NCBI GenBank assembly: GCA_020431545.1
Contig: JAGQIB010000135.1
Location: 797 to 6,241 of the forward strand
Length of the DNA stretch: 5,445 bases
Source of the DNA: Gemmatimonadota bacterium
GTDB taxonomy: Bacteria > ARS69
Direction: 5' to 3'
In this document: in pieces, positions 1 through 5,445 of the stretch
How positions within the stretch are numbered: position 1 is the stretch's first letter
Layout of the letters: the number at the start of each line of letters is the position of its first letter
The notes under the pieces: model-generated
Databases searched by the model: none
Told to the model about the DNA's origin: nothing
Seen by the model: only the letters and a program-made list of their open reading frames with translations
Program-made: the position numbers and the translations under genes

Positions 1-1017
1 TTCGCGGTCGGCGCCGCCTACGCGGGCAAGACGAGCTGCACGATCACGTCGGGCCCGGGGCTCGCGCTGAAGACCGAGTTCATCGGGCTGACCGTGATGG
101 CGGAGATCCCGATCGTGATCGTCATCGTGCAGCGCGGCGGTCCGAGCACGGGTCTGCCCACCAAGGTCGAGCAGGGCGAGCTCCTGCCCACGATCTTCGG
201 GGCGCCCGGCGACGATCCGAAGATCGTGCTCGCCGCCGCCACGATCGAGGAGTGCTACCAGTTCGTGATCACGGCCCGCGAGCTCGCCGAGCAGTTCCGC
301 GGTCCGGTGATCCTGCTGACGGACGCGAACCTCGCCACCGGGGTGGCTCCGTTCCCGCGGCCGGAGCTCTCGGTGGAGTCGATGGCGGCGGACATCGATC
401 CGTCGCCGTGGCCGGTCGGCGTGCCGCCCTACGACTGGGATCCGGACACCGGCCTGTCGCCGCGACCGGTCCCGGGGCAGCCCGGCGGCGAGTACGTCCT
501 CACCGGCCTCGCGCACACGAAGTTCGGCAAGGTCGCCTACGACCCGCACGCGAACCAGATCGGGTGCGAGATGAGGAGCCGCAAGCTGGCCGCGCTCCGG
601 CACACGCTGCGGCCGCCGGTCATTCGCGGCGACGACGAGGGGGATCTGCTGATCGTGGGCTGGGGCTCGACCCTCGGCGCCATCGACGAGGCGGTGGAGC
701 GCGCACGAGGGGAAGGTCACTCCGTCTCCAGCGTGCATCTCCGGTTCCTTTCCCCGCTGGAGCCCGGGCTCACCGAGATCTTCTCGCGGTTCCGGCAGGT
801 GCTCTCGGTGGAGATCAACTACTCCGATCCGGTCGAGAGTCCGCCGCTGATCCGGAAGGAAACCCGTCGTCTTTCGCAGCTGGCGCGACTGCTGCGCACC
901 CGCACGCTCGTCGACGTGGATTCGTGGTCGAACGTGCACGGGCAGCCGCTGCGTCCGGGACAGATCTACGCCGAGATCGTGAAGCGCTGCGAGGCGCTCC
1001 GGGGGGTCGCGCGATGA
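1..1017 (+). CDS. korA: 2-oxoacid:ferredoxin oxidoreductase alpha subunit (5' truncated by window)
   Basis: This is the alpha subunit of a 2-oxoacid:ferredoxin oxidoreductase, which with the beta subunit oxidatively decarboxylates a 2-oxoacid to an acyl-CoA. The reading frame is open from base 1, so the start lies upstream and 338 residues are visible. The family signature TSGPG occurs at visible residues 16-20, followed by TEFIGL and AEIPIVIV, then the hallmark QRGGPSTGLPTKVEQGE, which belongs to the pyrimidine-binding domain. A second domain begins near visible residue 213 (GDLLIVGWGST) and matches the transketolase C-terminal-like domain of these subunits. The missing N-terminus could be the rest of a short alpha subunit or a fused gamma domain, as in many KorA proteins; the window cannot tell. 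Its stop overlaps the korB start (ATGA), implying translational coupling. 2-oxoglutarate is the likeliest substrate from overall resemblance, but pyruvate or branched-chain 2-oxoacids are not excluded. An in-frame GTG at base 94 falls inside the conserved domain and is not the start. Confidence 0.93.
   Translation, partial: FAVGAAYAGKTSCTITSGPGLALKTEFIGLTVMAEIPIVIVIVQRGGPSTGLPTKVEQGELLPTIFGAPGDDPKIVLAAATIEECYQFVITARELAEQFRGPVILLTDANLATGVAPFPRPELSVESMAADIDPSPWPVGVPPYDWDPDTGLSPRPVPGQPGGEYVLTGLAHTKFGKVAYDPHANQIGCEMRSRKLAALRHTLRPPVIRGDDEGDLLIVGWGSTLGAIDEAVERARGEGHSVSSVHLRFLSPLEPGLTEIFSRFRQVLSVEINYSDPVESPPLIRKETRRLSQLARLLRTRTLVDVDSWSNVHGQPLRPGQIYAEIVKRCEALRGVAR
1001..1006 (+). promoter_or_regulatory. 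weak G-rich ribosome binding site for korB
   Basis: A run of six G residues lies seven bases before the ATG at 1014. It is a poor match to the anti-Shine-Dalgarno sequence. Because the start overlaps the korA stop, translation of korB probably depends on ribosomes finishing korA. Confidence 0.35.
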
Positions 1018-1985
1018 GTCACCATCACCACCACGGGGATCAGGACGACGATCTCCTGGTCGAGGACGTTCCGCGGTACTTCACGCTGGAGGACTACGAG
1101 GGCGGCGTGGCGCGCTGGTGCCCCGGTTGCGGGGATCTCGCGGTGCTCACCGCCGTCCAGAAGATCCTGCGCGACGAGCAGATTCCGCCCGAGCGCACGG
1201 TGAGCGTGTCGGGTATCGGATGCTCGAGTCGCTTCCCGCACTACATGAAGACCTACGGCTTCCACGGCCTGCACGGGCGGGCCCTGCCCGTGGCGTGCGG
1301 CGTGAAGTCGCGCCGCCCCGATCTCACGGTGTGGGTCGCCACCGGAGACGGCGACTGCTGCTCGATCGGCGCCGGCCACTGGGTCCACGGCATCCGGTAC
1401 AACATGGACCTCGTGATCATGCTGTTCGACAACAACGTCTACGGCCTCACCAAGAAGCAGACGTCGCCGACCAGCCCGATCGGCCTCCAGACGAACACGC
1501 ATCCCGGCGGTGCGATCCTGCCGCCGCTGAATCCGATCCAGACGACGCTCGGTTTCACGAACGCTTCGTTCGTGGCCCAGACGGTGGACTGGAATCCGAT
1601 TCACCTGCAGGCGACCCTGCACGCGGCCTACAAGCACCGGGGCACCGGGTTCGTCCGGATCCTGCAGCGCTGCCCGACCTACACGGCGGGAGTGTTCGAG
1701 GATCTCGTCCGCGATCCCAGCCGCCTGCTCGTCCTCGAGCACGAGGACGGGATTCCGGTCGCGGACTCGCTCCGCCGGATCTTCCCGAATCGCACCACGC
1801 ACGATCCGTCCGATCTCGCGGCGGCGCGCGCGCTGGCGGATCGCACGGACTACGTCCCGATCGGTCTGTTCTTCCGCGACGAGAATCGCCCCTGCTACGA
1901 GGAGTTCTCGGAGCGCGGGCTGAACTTCACCGCGGAAGAGCGACTCGCCGCCCTCGAGCGCGAAGTGGACCGGTTCCTCGTCTGA
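1014..1985 (+). CDS. korB: 2-oxoacid:ferredoxin oxidoreductase beta subunit
   Basis: This 323-residue protein is the ThDP- and [4Fe-4S]-binding beta subunit partnering KorA. Cofactor binding is visible as GDGD at residues 111-114 followed by SIG, HWVHGIRYN and DNNVYGLTKKQTSPT (residues 139-153), the classic Mg-ThDP motif of this family. The cluster ligands are C36 and C39 (WCPGCGD), C70 (GIGCSSR) and C220 (QRCPTYT), so the set of four is complete. The length is normal for KorB. ATG 1014 is chosen because it gives the usual short leader before the CPGC motif and overlaps the korA stop; the next ATG, at residue 78, would remove three ligands. Odd points are the leader, which carries five consecutive histidines at residues 3-7 followed by an Asp-rich patch, and extra cysteines C95, C115 and C116 close to the ThDP site. 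Electrons leaving its cluster would go to a ferredoxin, for which the next gene supplies a candidate. Identification as an OFOR beta subunit is firm; 2-oxoglutarate as substrate is inferred. Confidence 0.96.
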   Translation: MSHHHHHGDQDDDLLVEDVPRYFTLEDYEGGVARWCPGCGDLAVLTAVQKILRDEQIPPERTVSVSGIGCSSRFPHYMKTYGFHGLHGRALPVACGVKSRRPDLTVWVATGDGDCCSIGAGHWVHGIRYNMDLVIMLFDNNVYGLTKKQTSPTSPIGLQTNTHPGGAILPPLNPIQTTLGFTNASFVAQTVDWNPIHLQATLHAAYKHRGTGFVRILQRCPTYTAGVFEDLVRDPSRLLVLEHEDGIPVADSLRRIFPNRTTHDPSDLAAARALADRTDYVPIGLFFRDENRPCYEEFSERGLNFTAEERLAALEREVDRFLV

Positions 1986-1992
1986 CGACGAG

Positions 1993-1998
1993 AGGAGG
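1993..1998 (+). promoter_or_regulatory. strong ribosome binding site for the 838-residue protein
   Basis: A perfect AGGAGG lies eight bases before the ATG at 2007, in the 21-base gap after korB. It fixes the start of the third gene and suggests efficient independent initiation, unlike the coupled korA-korB junction. Confidence 0.8.
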
Positions 1999-2006
1999 CA
2001 CGCAGG

Positions 2007-4523
2007 ATGACGGACACCGAGGCGCGCGAGATGCAGGAGCTCAGCCTGCTCGAGTTCCGCACCGGAGACGTACCCGAGGGCGCAGCGGCGCGCCGCCCTC
2101 CCCGGTCCGCGAAGCCCGCGGACGCTCGCTCGCTCGAGACGTCGCTGCGGCGGTTCACGCTCGGCGGCGCGGCCGTGCAGGCGGGAGAGTCGGCGGAGCG
2201 ATTCGTGCCCGCCGCGCTGTATCCGTGGCTCTCGCGCGGTCAGGTGCGCGGCGACTATCCGCTGTTCCTGGCGCTCCCGCGGGACGGGAGGGAGGAGCTC
2301 GTCGTGGCGCCGCTGGCGACGTTGCTGCGAGCGGCGCTCGACCGCCTCGTGCCCACCGCTTCGGAGGAGAGGGACTCGCTCGAGCGAACGGTGGGTCAGC
2401 TCGAGAGGGCCCTGAGGGCTCGACTCGCGGAGGCCGCCGGTCCGGTGGACGCGGACGTCGTGCTCGCGGGGGCGGGTCGCGAGATCCTCGAGTCGCAGGC
2501 GATCGCCGGCGACGAGCGCGACGATCTGCGCGATCAGTGGGACGCGCTGCTGGCGACGCTGCCGGACGGCGGGTTCCTCGTGGACTTCAGCGAGGACGTC
2601 TCGCTGCACCTGCTCGTGCTCGCGGCGCTGCGAAGCGTGGGACCGCGGCGGGCGGAGTTCGTGCGGGAAGCGCGGGATCTCGCGAGCCGTGTTCGCGGTC
2701 TCCTGCGCGCGGATGAAGCCCGCGGCGATTCCGGTGTTCCGGCTTCGGATCAGAAGCTCGGCGGCCGGCTCGGCACCGCGGCCGCGGGACGACTCGATCC
2801 GTCGCGGTTCGCGGACATCACGAGTCACCGGCACCGCAAGGCGGGGCTCGGCGACGAACGTCGACACGCGCTGGAGCGCGCCGCGGAACGGCTCGAGGCG
2901 TTGACGTTCGAGGGCGAGCCCGTGCTGGTGCTGGTGCACGACGGAACGCGCGGGTTCGCGCCGGCGGAGCCGGCGGGAGCGCGCGTGGACGTGGTGGGTG
3001 AGAATCCCACCCAGGCCGCGGTGGCCGCCTTCGCGGATCACGCGGTGCCGTGGCTCGACGTCTTCCGCGCGGTGCGACTCGCGCGACTCGAGCTGTCCGG
3101 CCGCCTCGACCCCTCCCGTCACGTGCCCTCGCTGCAGGACCTCGCACTCGACGGTCTCCGGGAGTCGGAGATCGGCGTGTTGCCGGTGGTGACCGCGGTG
3201 GAGGAAGGCGACCGGCTCGGCGGGTCGGAGGCCGGTTCGCTCTCGCGGGTGCTGCTCTCCGACTGGCCGATCCAGATCCTCGCGGTCGTCGAGCCGGGGC
3301 GGGTTCCCTTCCTGCTCGGTGAGGAGCCGCAGGTCGAACGACTCGAGCTCGCGTACCTCGGTCTGTCGCACCGTCACGCGTTCGTGCAGCAGTCGGCGTC
3401 GGCGCGGCCCGAGCACCTGATGGAGGGGTTCCTCCGCGCGCTCGACCGGCCTCGTCCCGGATTGCACGTGCTCGCGCGCAGTGTCGGCGCCGCGCTCGAC
3501 GCGGAGGCCGCGCTCGAGAGCCGGGCGCATCCGTTCTTCCGCTACGACCCGGACCGCGGCACGACCTGGGCCGGGCGGCTCGACTTCTCCGGCAATCCGT
3601 CCCCCGAACTGGACTGGATGTCGCGCCGGATCTCGGTGTCGGAGTCGCCGGAGGACGGCACGGCTTCCGACCTGCTCGAGCTGCCGTTCACGTTCGCGGA
3701 CTACGCGCTGCTCGACACGGAGCTGGACACGCACTTCCGTCCCGTACCGGACGGCGTGCCCGACGAGGCGCTCATCGGCATCGACACGTACCTCGGCCTG
3801 TCGGAAGACGATCAGCTCCGCCGCATCCCGACCGTGTGGGGCGTGGACGACGAAGGCTGTCTGCGTCGGCTGGCCGTCACGCGCCGGCTCGCCCGGGTCA
3901 CCGCGCGCCGGCTCGACTTCTGGCGGACGATGCAGGAGCTGGCCGGGGTCAAGAACGCGTACGTGGAGGAGGCGGTGCAGCGCGTGCGGGCGGAGATCGA
4001 GGCGCGCACGGCGCAGGAACGGGCTGCGCTCGAGGCCGAGCACGTGAAGGCGCTGCGCGAGACGGAACGGACCGCGGTGCAGGCCGCGATGTCGCGACTT
4101 GCGCGCCGGCTCCTCGATCTGGACCTCGCGGCCGGCCTCGAAGCGAAGCCGGCCCCCGTGGCGTCCGCCGCGGTGCCTTCCCCTCCGGCCGCCGCTGCCC
4201 CGAGCGAGCCGGAGAAGCCGGAAGCGCCCGCGGCGGAGCCGCCGCCGGCCCCGGCCGCCGCGCCGTTGCCCGAGGTCGAGGATCCGTGGATCGATTCGCC
4301 GCTCTGCACGACGTGCAACGACTGCATCAATCTGAACTCGCTGCTCTTCGTGTACGACTCGAACAAGCAGGCCACGATCGGCGACGCCGCGAAGGGCACG
4401 TACGCCCAGCTCGTGCTGGCCGCGGAGAAGTGCCCGGCGCGCTGCATCCACCCGGGAACTCCGCGCGATCCGAACGAGCCGAATCTGCCGGAGCTCGTCC
4501 AGCGAGCGGAACGCTTCCGGTAG
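2007..4523 (+). CDS. OFOR-like non-catalytic protein with C-terminal single-cluster ferredoxin domain
   Basis: This 838-residue protein has no established function that I know of. Residues about 50-390 are soluble and unrecognised, with short conserved-looking blocks such as LDPSRF (263-268) and PVLVLVHD (305-312). Residues about 392-531 resemble the ThDP-binding beta region of pyruvate:ferredoxin oxidoreductases: LPVVTAVEEGD, then LSRVLLSDWPIQILAVV, LAYLGLSHRHAFVQQ, and LESRAHPFFRYDP with GNP. The GDGD and NN residues that bind Mg-ThDP are not present, and no CxxC cluster motif precedes it, so catalysis is unlikely. Residues about 636-708 form a long charged, probably coiled helix, and 712-757 an Ala/Pro-rich tether. 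The C-terminus is a ferredoxin domain with C767, C770, C773 and C809-P, enough for one [4Fe-4S] cluster, ending in HPGTP. There is no signal peptide or membrane segment. Sitting between korB and rnfB, it is probably an electron-carrying partner or scaffold of KorAB. The ferredoxin call is firm, the pseudo-OFOR fold likely, the role inferred. Confidence 0.85.
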   Translation: MTDTEAREMQELSLLEFRTGDVPEGAAARRPPRSAKPADARSLETSLRRFTLGGAAVQAGESAERFVPAALYPWLSRGQVRGDYPLFLALPRDGREELVVAPLATLLRAALDRLVPTASEERDSLERTVGQLERALRARLAEAAGPVDADVVLAGAGREILESQAIAGDERDDLRDQWDALLATLPDGGFLVDFSEDVSLHLLVLAALRSVGPRRAEFVREARDLASRVRGLLRADEARGDSGVPASDQKLGGRLGTAAAGRLDPSRFADITSHRHRKAGLGDERRHALERAAERLEALTFEGEPVLVLVHDGTRGFAPAEPAGARVDVVGENPTQAAVAAFADHAVPWLDVFRAVRLARLELSGRLDPSRHVPSLQDLALDGLRESEIGVLPVVTAVEEGDRLGGSEAGSLSRVLLSDWPIQILAVVEPGRVPFLLGEEPQVERLELAYLGLSHRHAFVQQSASARPEHLMEGFLRALDRPRPGLHVLARSVGAALDAEAALESRAHPFFRYDPDRGTTWAGRLDFSGNPSPELDWMSRRISVSESPEDGTASDLLELPFTFADYALLDTELDTHFRPVPDGVPDEALIGIDTYLGLSEDDQLRRIPTVWGVDDEGCLRRLAVTRRLARVTARRLDFWRTMQELAGVKNAYVEEAVQRVRAEIEARTAQERAALEAEHVKALRETERTAVQAAMSRLARRLLDLDLAAGLEAKPAPVASAAVPSPPAAAAPSEPEKPEAPAAEPPPAPAAAPLPEVEDPWIDSPLCTTCNDCINLNSLLFVYDSNKQATIGDAAKGTYAQLVLAAEKCPARCIHPGTPRDPNEPNLPELVQRAERFR

Positions 4524-4532
4524 GAGTGCCAA

Positions 4533-4538
4533 GGGAGG
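4533..4538 (+). promoter_or_regulatory. ribosome binding site for rnfB-like gene
   Basis: GGGAGG lies four bases before the ATG at 4543, within the 19-base gap after the preceding stop. The spacing is a little short, but the match is good and supports the chosen start. Confidence 0.6.
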
Positions 4539-4542
4539 GCGC

Positions 4543-5379
4543 ATGGGCGACGTCGTGGTCGGGGCGAGCATCCTCGGTGGACTCGGTCTCTTCTTCGGGA
4601 CCGTGCTGGCCGTGTCCTACCGGTACCTCCGGGTGCCGGAGGATCCGCGGCTCGGTGACGTGGAGGGGATGCTTCCCGGCAACAACTGCGGTGCGTGCGG
4701 GGAACCCGGCTGCGCCGCGTTCGCGGTGAGTCTGCTCGCCGGCAAGACGACGCCCGGCAAGTGCACCGTGTCGAGCCCCGAGAACGTCGACGAGCTCGCC
4801 ACGTTCCTCGGCGTGGACGCCGGTCGCGGCGAGAAGCTGGTGGCGCGCCTGCACTGTGCCGGCGGGCGCGCGCAGGCGAAGCAGATCGCGGCGTACGAGG
4901 GCTTCGAGAGCTGCCGCGCGGCGGCGCTCGTGGGCGGCGGCGGGAAAGGCTGCTCCTGGGGTTGCCTCGGCCTCGCGGACTGCGAACGCGCGTGCACGTT
5001 CGGCGCGATCACCATGAACTCGAACGGACTCCCCGTCGTCGACGTGAACAAGTGCACCGCGTGCAACGACTGTGTCGTGGTCTGTCCCCGGGATCTGTTC
5101 GAGCTCCTTCCGCTCCGCAAGCCGCTGCTCGTGCAGTGCCGCGTGCCGCTCGAAGGCGCGGCGGCGCGTGCGCTGTGCACCGCGGCCTGCGACGCGTGCG
5201 GTCGCTGCGCGCAGGATGCGCCGACCGGCGTCGTGCAGATGGACGGCGGCCTGCCCCGCGTGGACTACGACCGGGATTCCGGCCCGGAGGCCACCTGGCG
5301 CTGTCCGACCCGGGCGATCCGCTGGGTCCCGGCCAACCAGTTCCTCGAAGATCGGGAGGTATCGCGTGAGCTTTCTTGA
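4543..5379 (+). CDS. rnfB: RnfB-type membrane-anchored polyferredoxin
   Basis: This 278-residue protein matches RnfB, the ferredoxin-accepting subunit of the Rnf complex. Residues about 4-25 form one hydrophobic membrane anchor, followed by YRYLRVPED. The RnfB four-cysteine domain is C49-x2-C52-x4-C57-x16-C74. Next come HCAGG (C105) and FESCRAAALVGGG (C124), both usual in RnfB, and a first ferredoxin unit: C137-x3-C141-x5-C147-x3-C151 and C171-x2-C174-x2-C177-x3-C181-P. A second unit has C216, C219, C222 and C254-P, but A226 replaces the fourth cysteine of the first motif and the first three of the next motif are missing, so it should hold one cluster, not two. C151 is followed by Thr instead of the usual Pro. 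Length fits the longer RnfB proteins of Bacteroidetes and clostridia rather than the short E. coli RsxB. Its place after korAB and a ferredoxin-bearing protein suggests it takes electrons from 2-oxoacid oxidation. Without rnfCDGEA in view, a role in another membrane complex stays possible. Confidence 0.9.
   Translation: MGDVVVGASILGGLGLFFGTVLAVSYRYLRVPEDPRLGDVEGMLPGNNCGACGEPGCAAFAVSLLAGKTTPGKCTVSSPENVDELATFLGVDAGRGEKLVARLHCAGGRAQAKQIAAYEGFESCRAAALVGGGGKGCSWGCLGLADCERACTFGAITMNSNGLPVVDVNKCTACNDCVVVCPRDLFELLPLRKPLLVQCRVPLEGAAARALCTAACDACGRCAQDAPTGVVQMDGGLPRVDYDRDSGPEATWRCPTRAIRWVPANQFLEDREVSRELS
5354..5359 (+). promoter_or_regulatory. ribosome binding site inside the rnfB end for the next gene
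   Basis: GGGAGG, lying within the last codons of rnfB, sits six bases before a GTG at 5366. This is good spacing and is the main evidence that a further gene starts there rather than after the rnfB stop. Confidence 0.65.
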
Positions 5380-5445
5380 TCGCTGGCGAGCGCGCAGTGC
5401 CACTCCGCCCGCGGCGCCGCCGGCGCCGCCCGCGACCGCCACGCT
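5366..5445 (+). CDS. start of a downstream gene, product unknown (3' truncated by window)
   Basis: A reading frame opens with GTG at 5366, well placed behind a GGGAGG site, and stays open to the window end for 26 complete codons. It overlaps the rnfB end by 14 bases in another frame, consistent with translational coupling in the same operon. The visible protein begins MSFLDRWRARSATPP and continues as an Ala/Pro-rich stretch with no recognisable domain, so the product cannot be named. Position after rnfB makes rnfC a reasonable guess, since Bacteroidetes-type Rnf operons run rnfBCDGEA. The visible start does not look like the usual short RnfC N-terminus, so if it is RnfC it carries a low-complexity N-terminal extension. 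Confidence 0.6.
   Translation, partial: MSFLDRWRARSATPPAAPPAPPATAT

Noticed and set aside
252..1013. In-frame open extension upstream of the korB ATG, overlapping korA
   Set aside because: The extension is Arg/Ala/Gly-rich with no homology and lies in a second frame over the conserved korA region. The ATG at 1014 with the korA overlap gives a normal KorB length.
1986..2006. Possible terminator or promoter between korB and the third gene
   Set aside because: The gap is only 21 bases and is largely occupied by the ribosome binding site; no hairpin with a T-run is visible.
1118..2716. A 532-residue plus-strand frame across korB and the start of the third gene
   Set aside because: It runs across two real genes in another frame, is Arg-rich and low-complexity, and shows no domain.
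966..4571. A 1201-residue open frame on the minus strand opposite korB and the ferredoxin-domain protein
   Set aside because: Its product is extremely Arg-rich with no recognisable domain, and it lies antisense to genes with clear protein motifs. Long antisense open frames are expected in high-GC DNA because stop codons are scarce.
4327..5442. A 371-residue minus-strand open frame opposite rnfB
   Set aside because: Low-complexity Arg/Ala-rich composition antisense to a clearly conserved RnfB; a composition shadow.

Overview
The window is a densely packed, all plus-strand piece of a high-GC bacterial genome (about 70% G+C by eye, with strong G/C preference at third codon positions). It carries five genes with 14-4 base overlaps or gaps of about 20 bases, so it reads as part of one operon. 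There is no non-coding stretch longer than 21 bases. I see no RNA gene, mobile element, CRISPR array or terminator. The first and last genes are cut by the window edges, so the operon promoter lies outside. The organism cannot be named from this sequence. The RnfB type and the fused accessory protein point to a high-GC anaerobic or facultative lineage using ferredoxin-based 2-oxoacid metabolism, which is an inference only.

Layout: (1) 1-1017, the C-terminal part of the alpha subunit of a 2-oxoacid:ferredoxin oxidoreductase (KorA type). (2) 1014-1985, its beta subunit (KorB type), with a clear ThDP-binding motif and four cluster cysteines. It starts in a 4-base ATGA overlap with korA and has an unusual natural run of five histidines. 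(3) 2007-4523, an 838-residue protein. Its middle resembles the ThDP-binding beta region of pyruvate:ferredoxin oxidoreductases but lacks the catalytic cofactor motif. It continues through a long charged helix and an Ala/Pro-rich tether to a single-cluster ferredoxin domain. (4) 4543-5379, an RnfB-type membrane-anchored polyferredoxin. (5) 5366-5445, the start of another gene with a GTG start, overlapping rnfB by 14 bases; rnfC is possible by position but not shown by sequence.

Together the genes suggest an electron-transfer chain. KorAB oxidises a 2-oxoacid with CoA, the cluster in KorB passes electrons to the tethered ferredoxin domain of the third protein, and that domain delivers them to RnfB at the membrane, probably for an Rnf-type ion-pumping complex encoded downstream. 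The two most interesting points are the third protein, which looks like a non-catalytic OFOR-derived scaffold carrying its own ferredoxin, and the RnfB homologue, whose last double-cluster ferredoxin unit has lost all four ligands of one cluster while keeping all four of the other.
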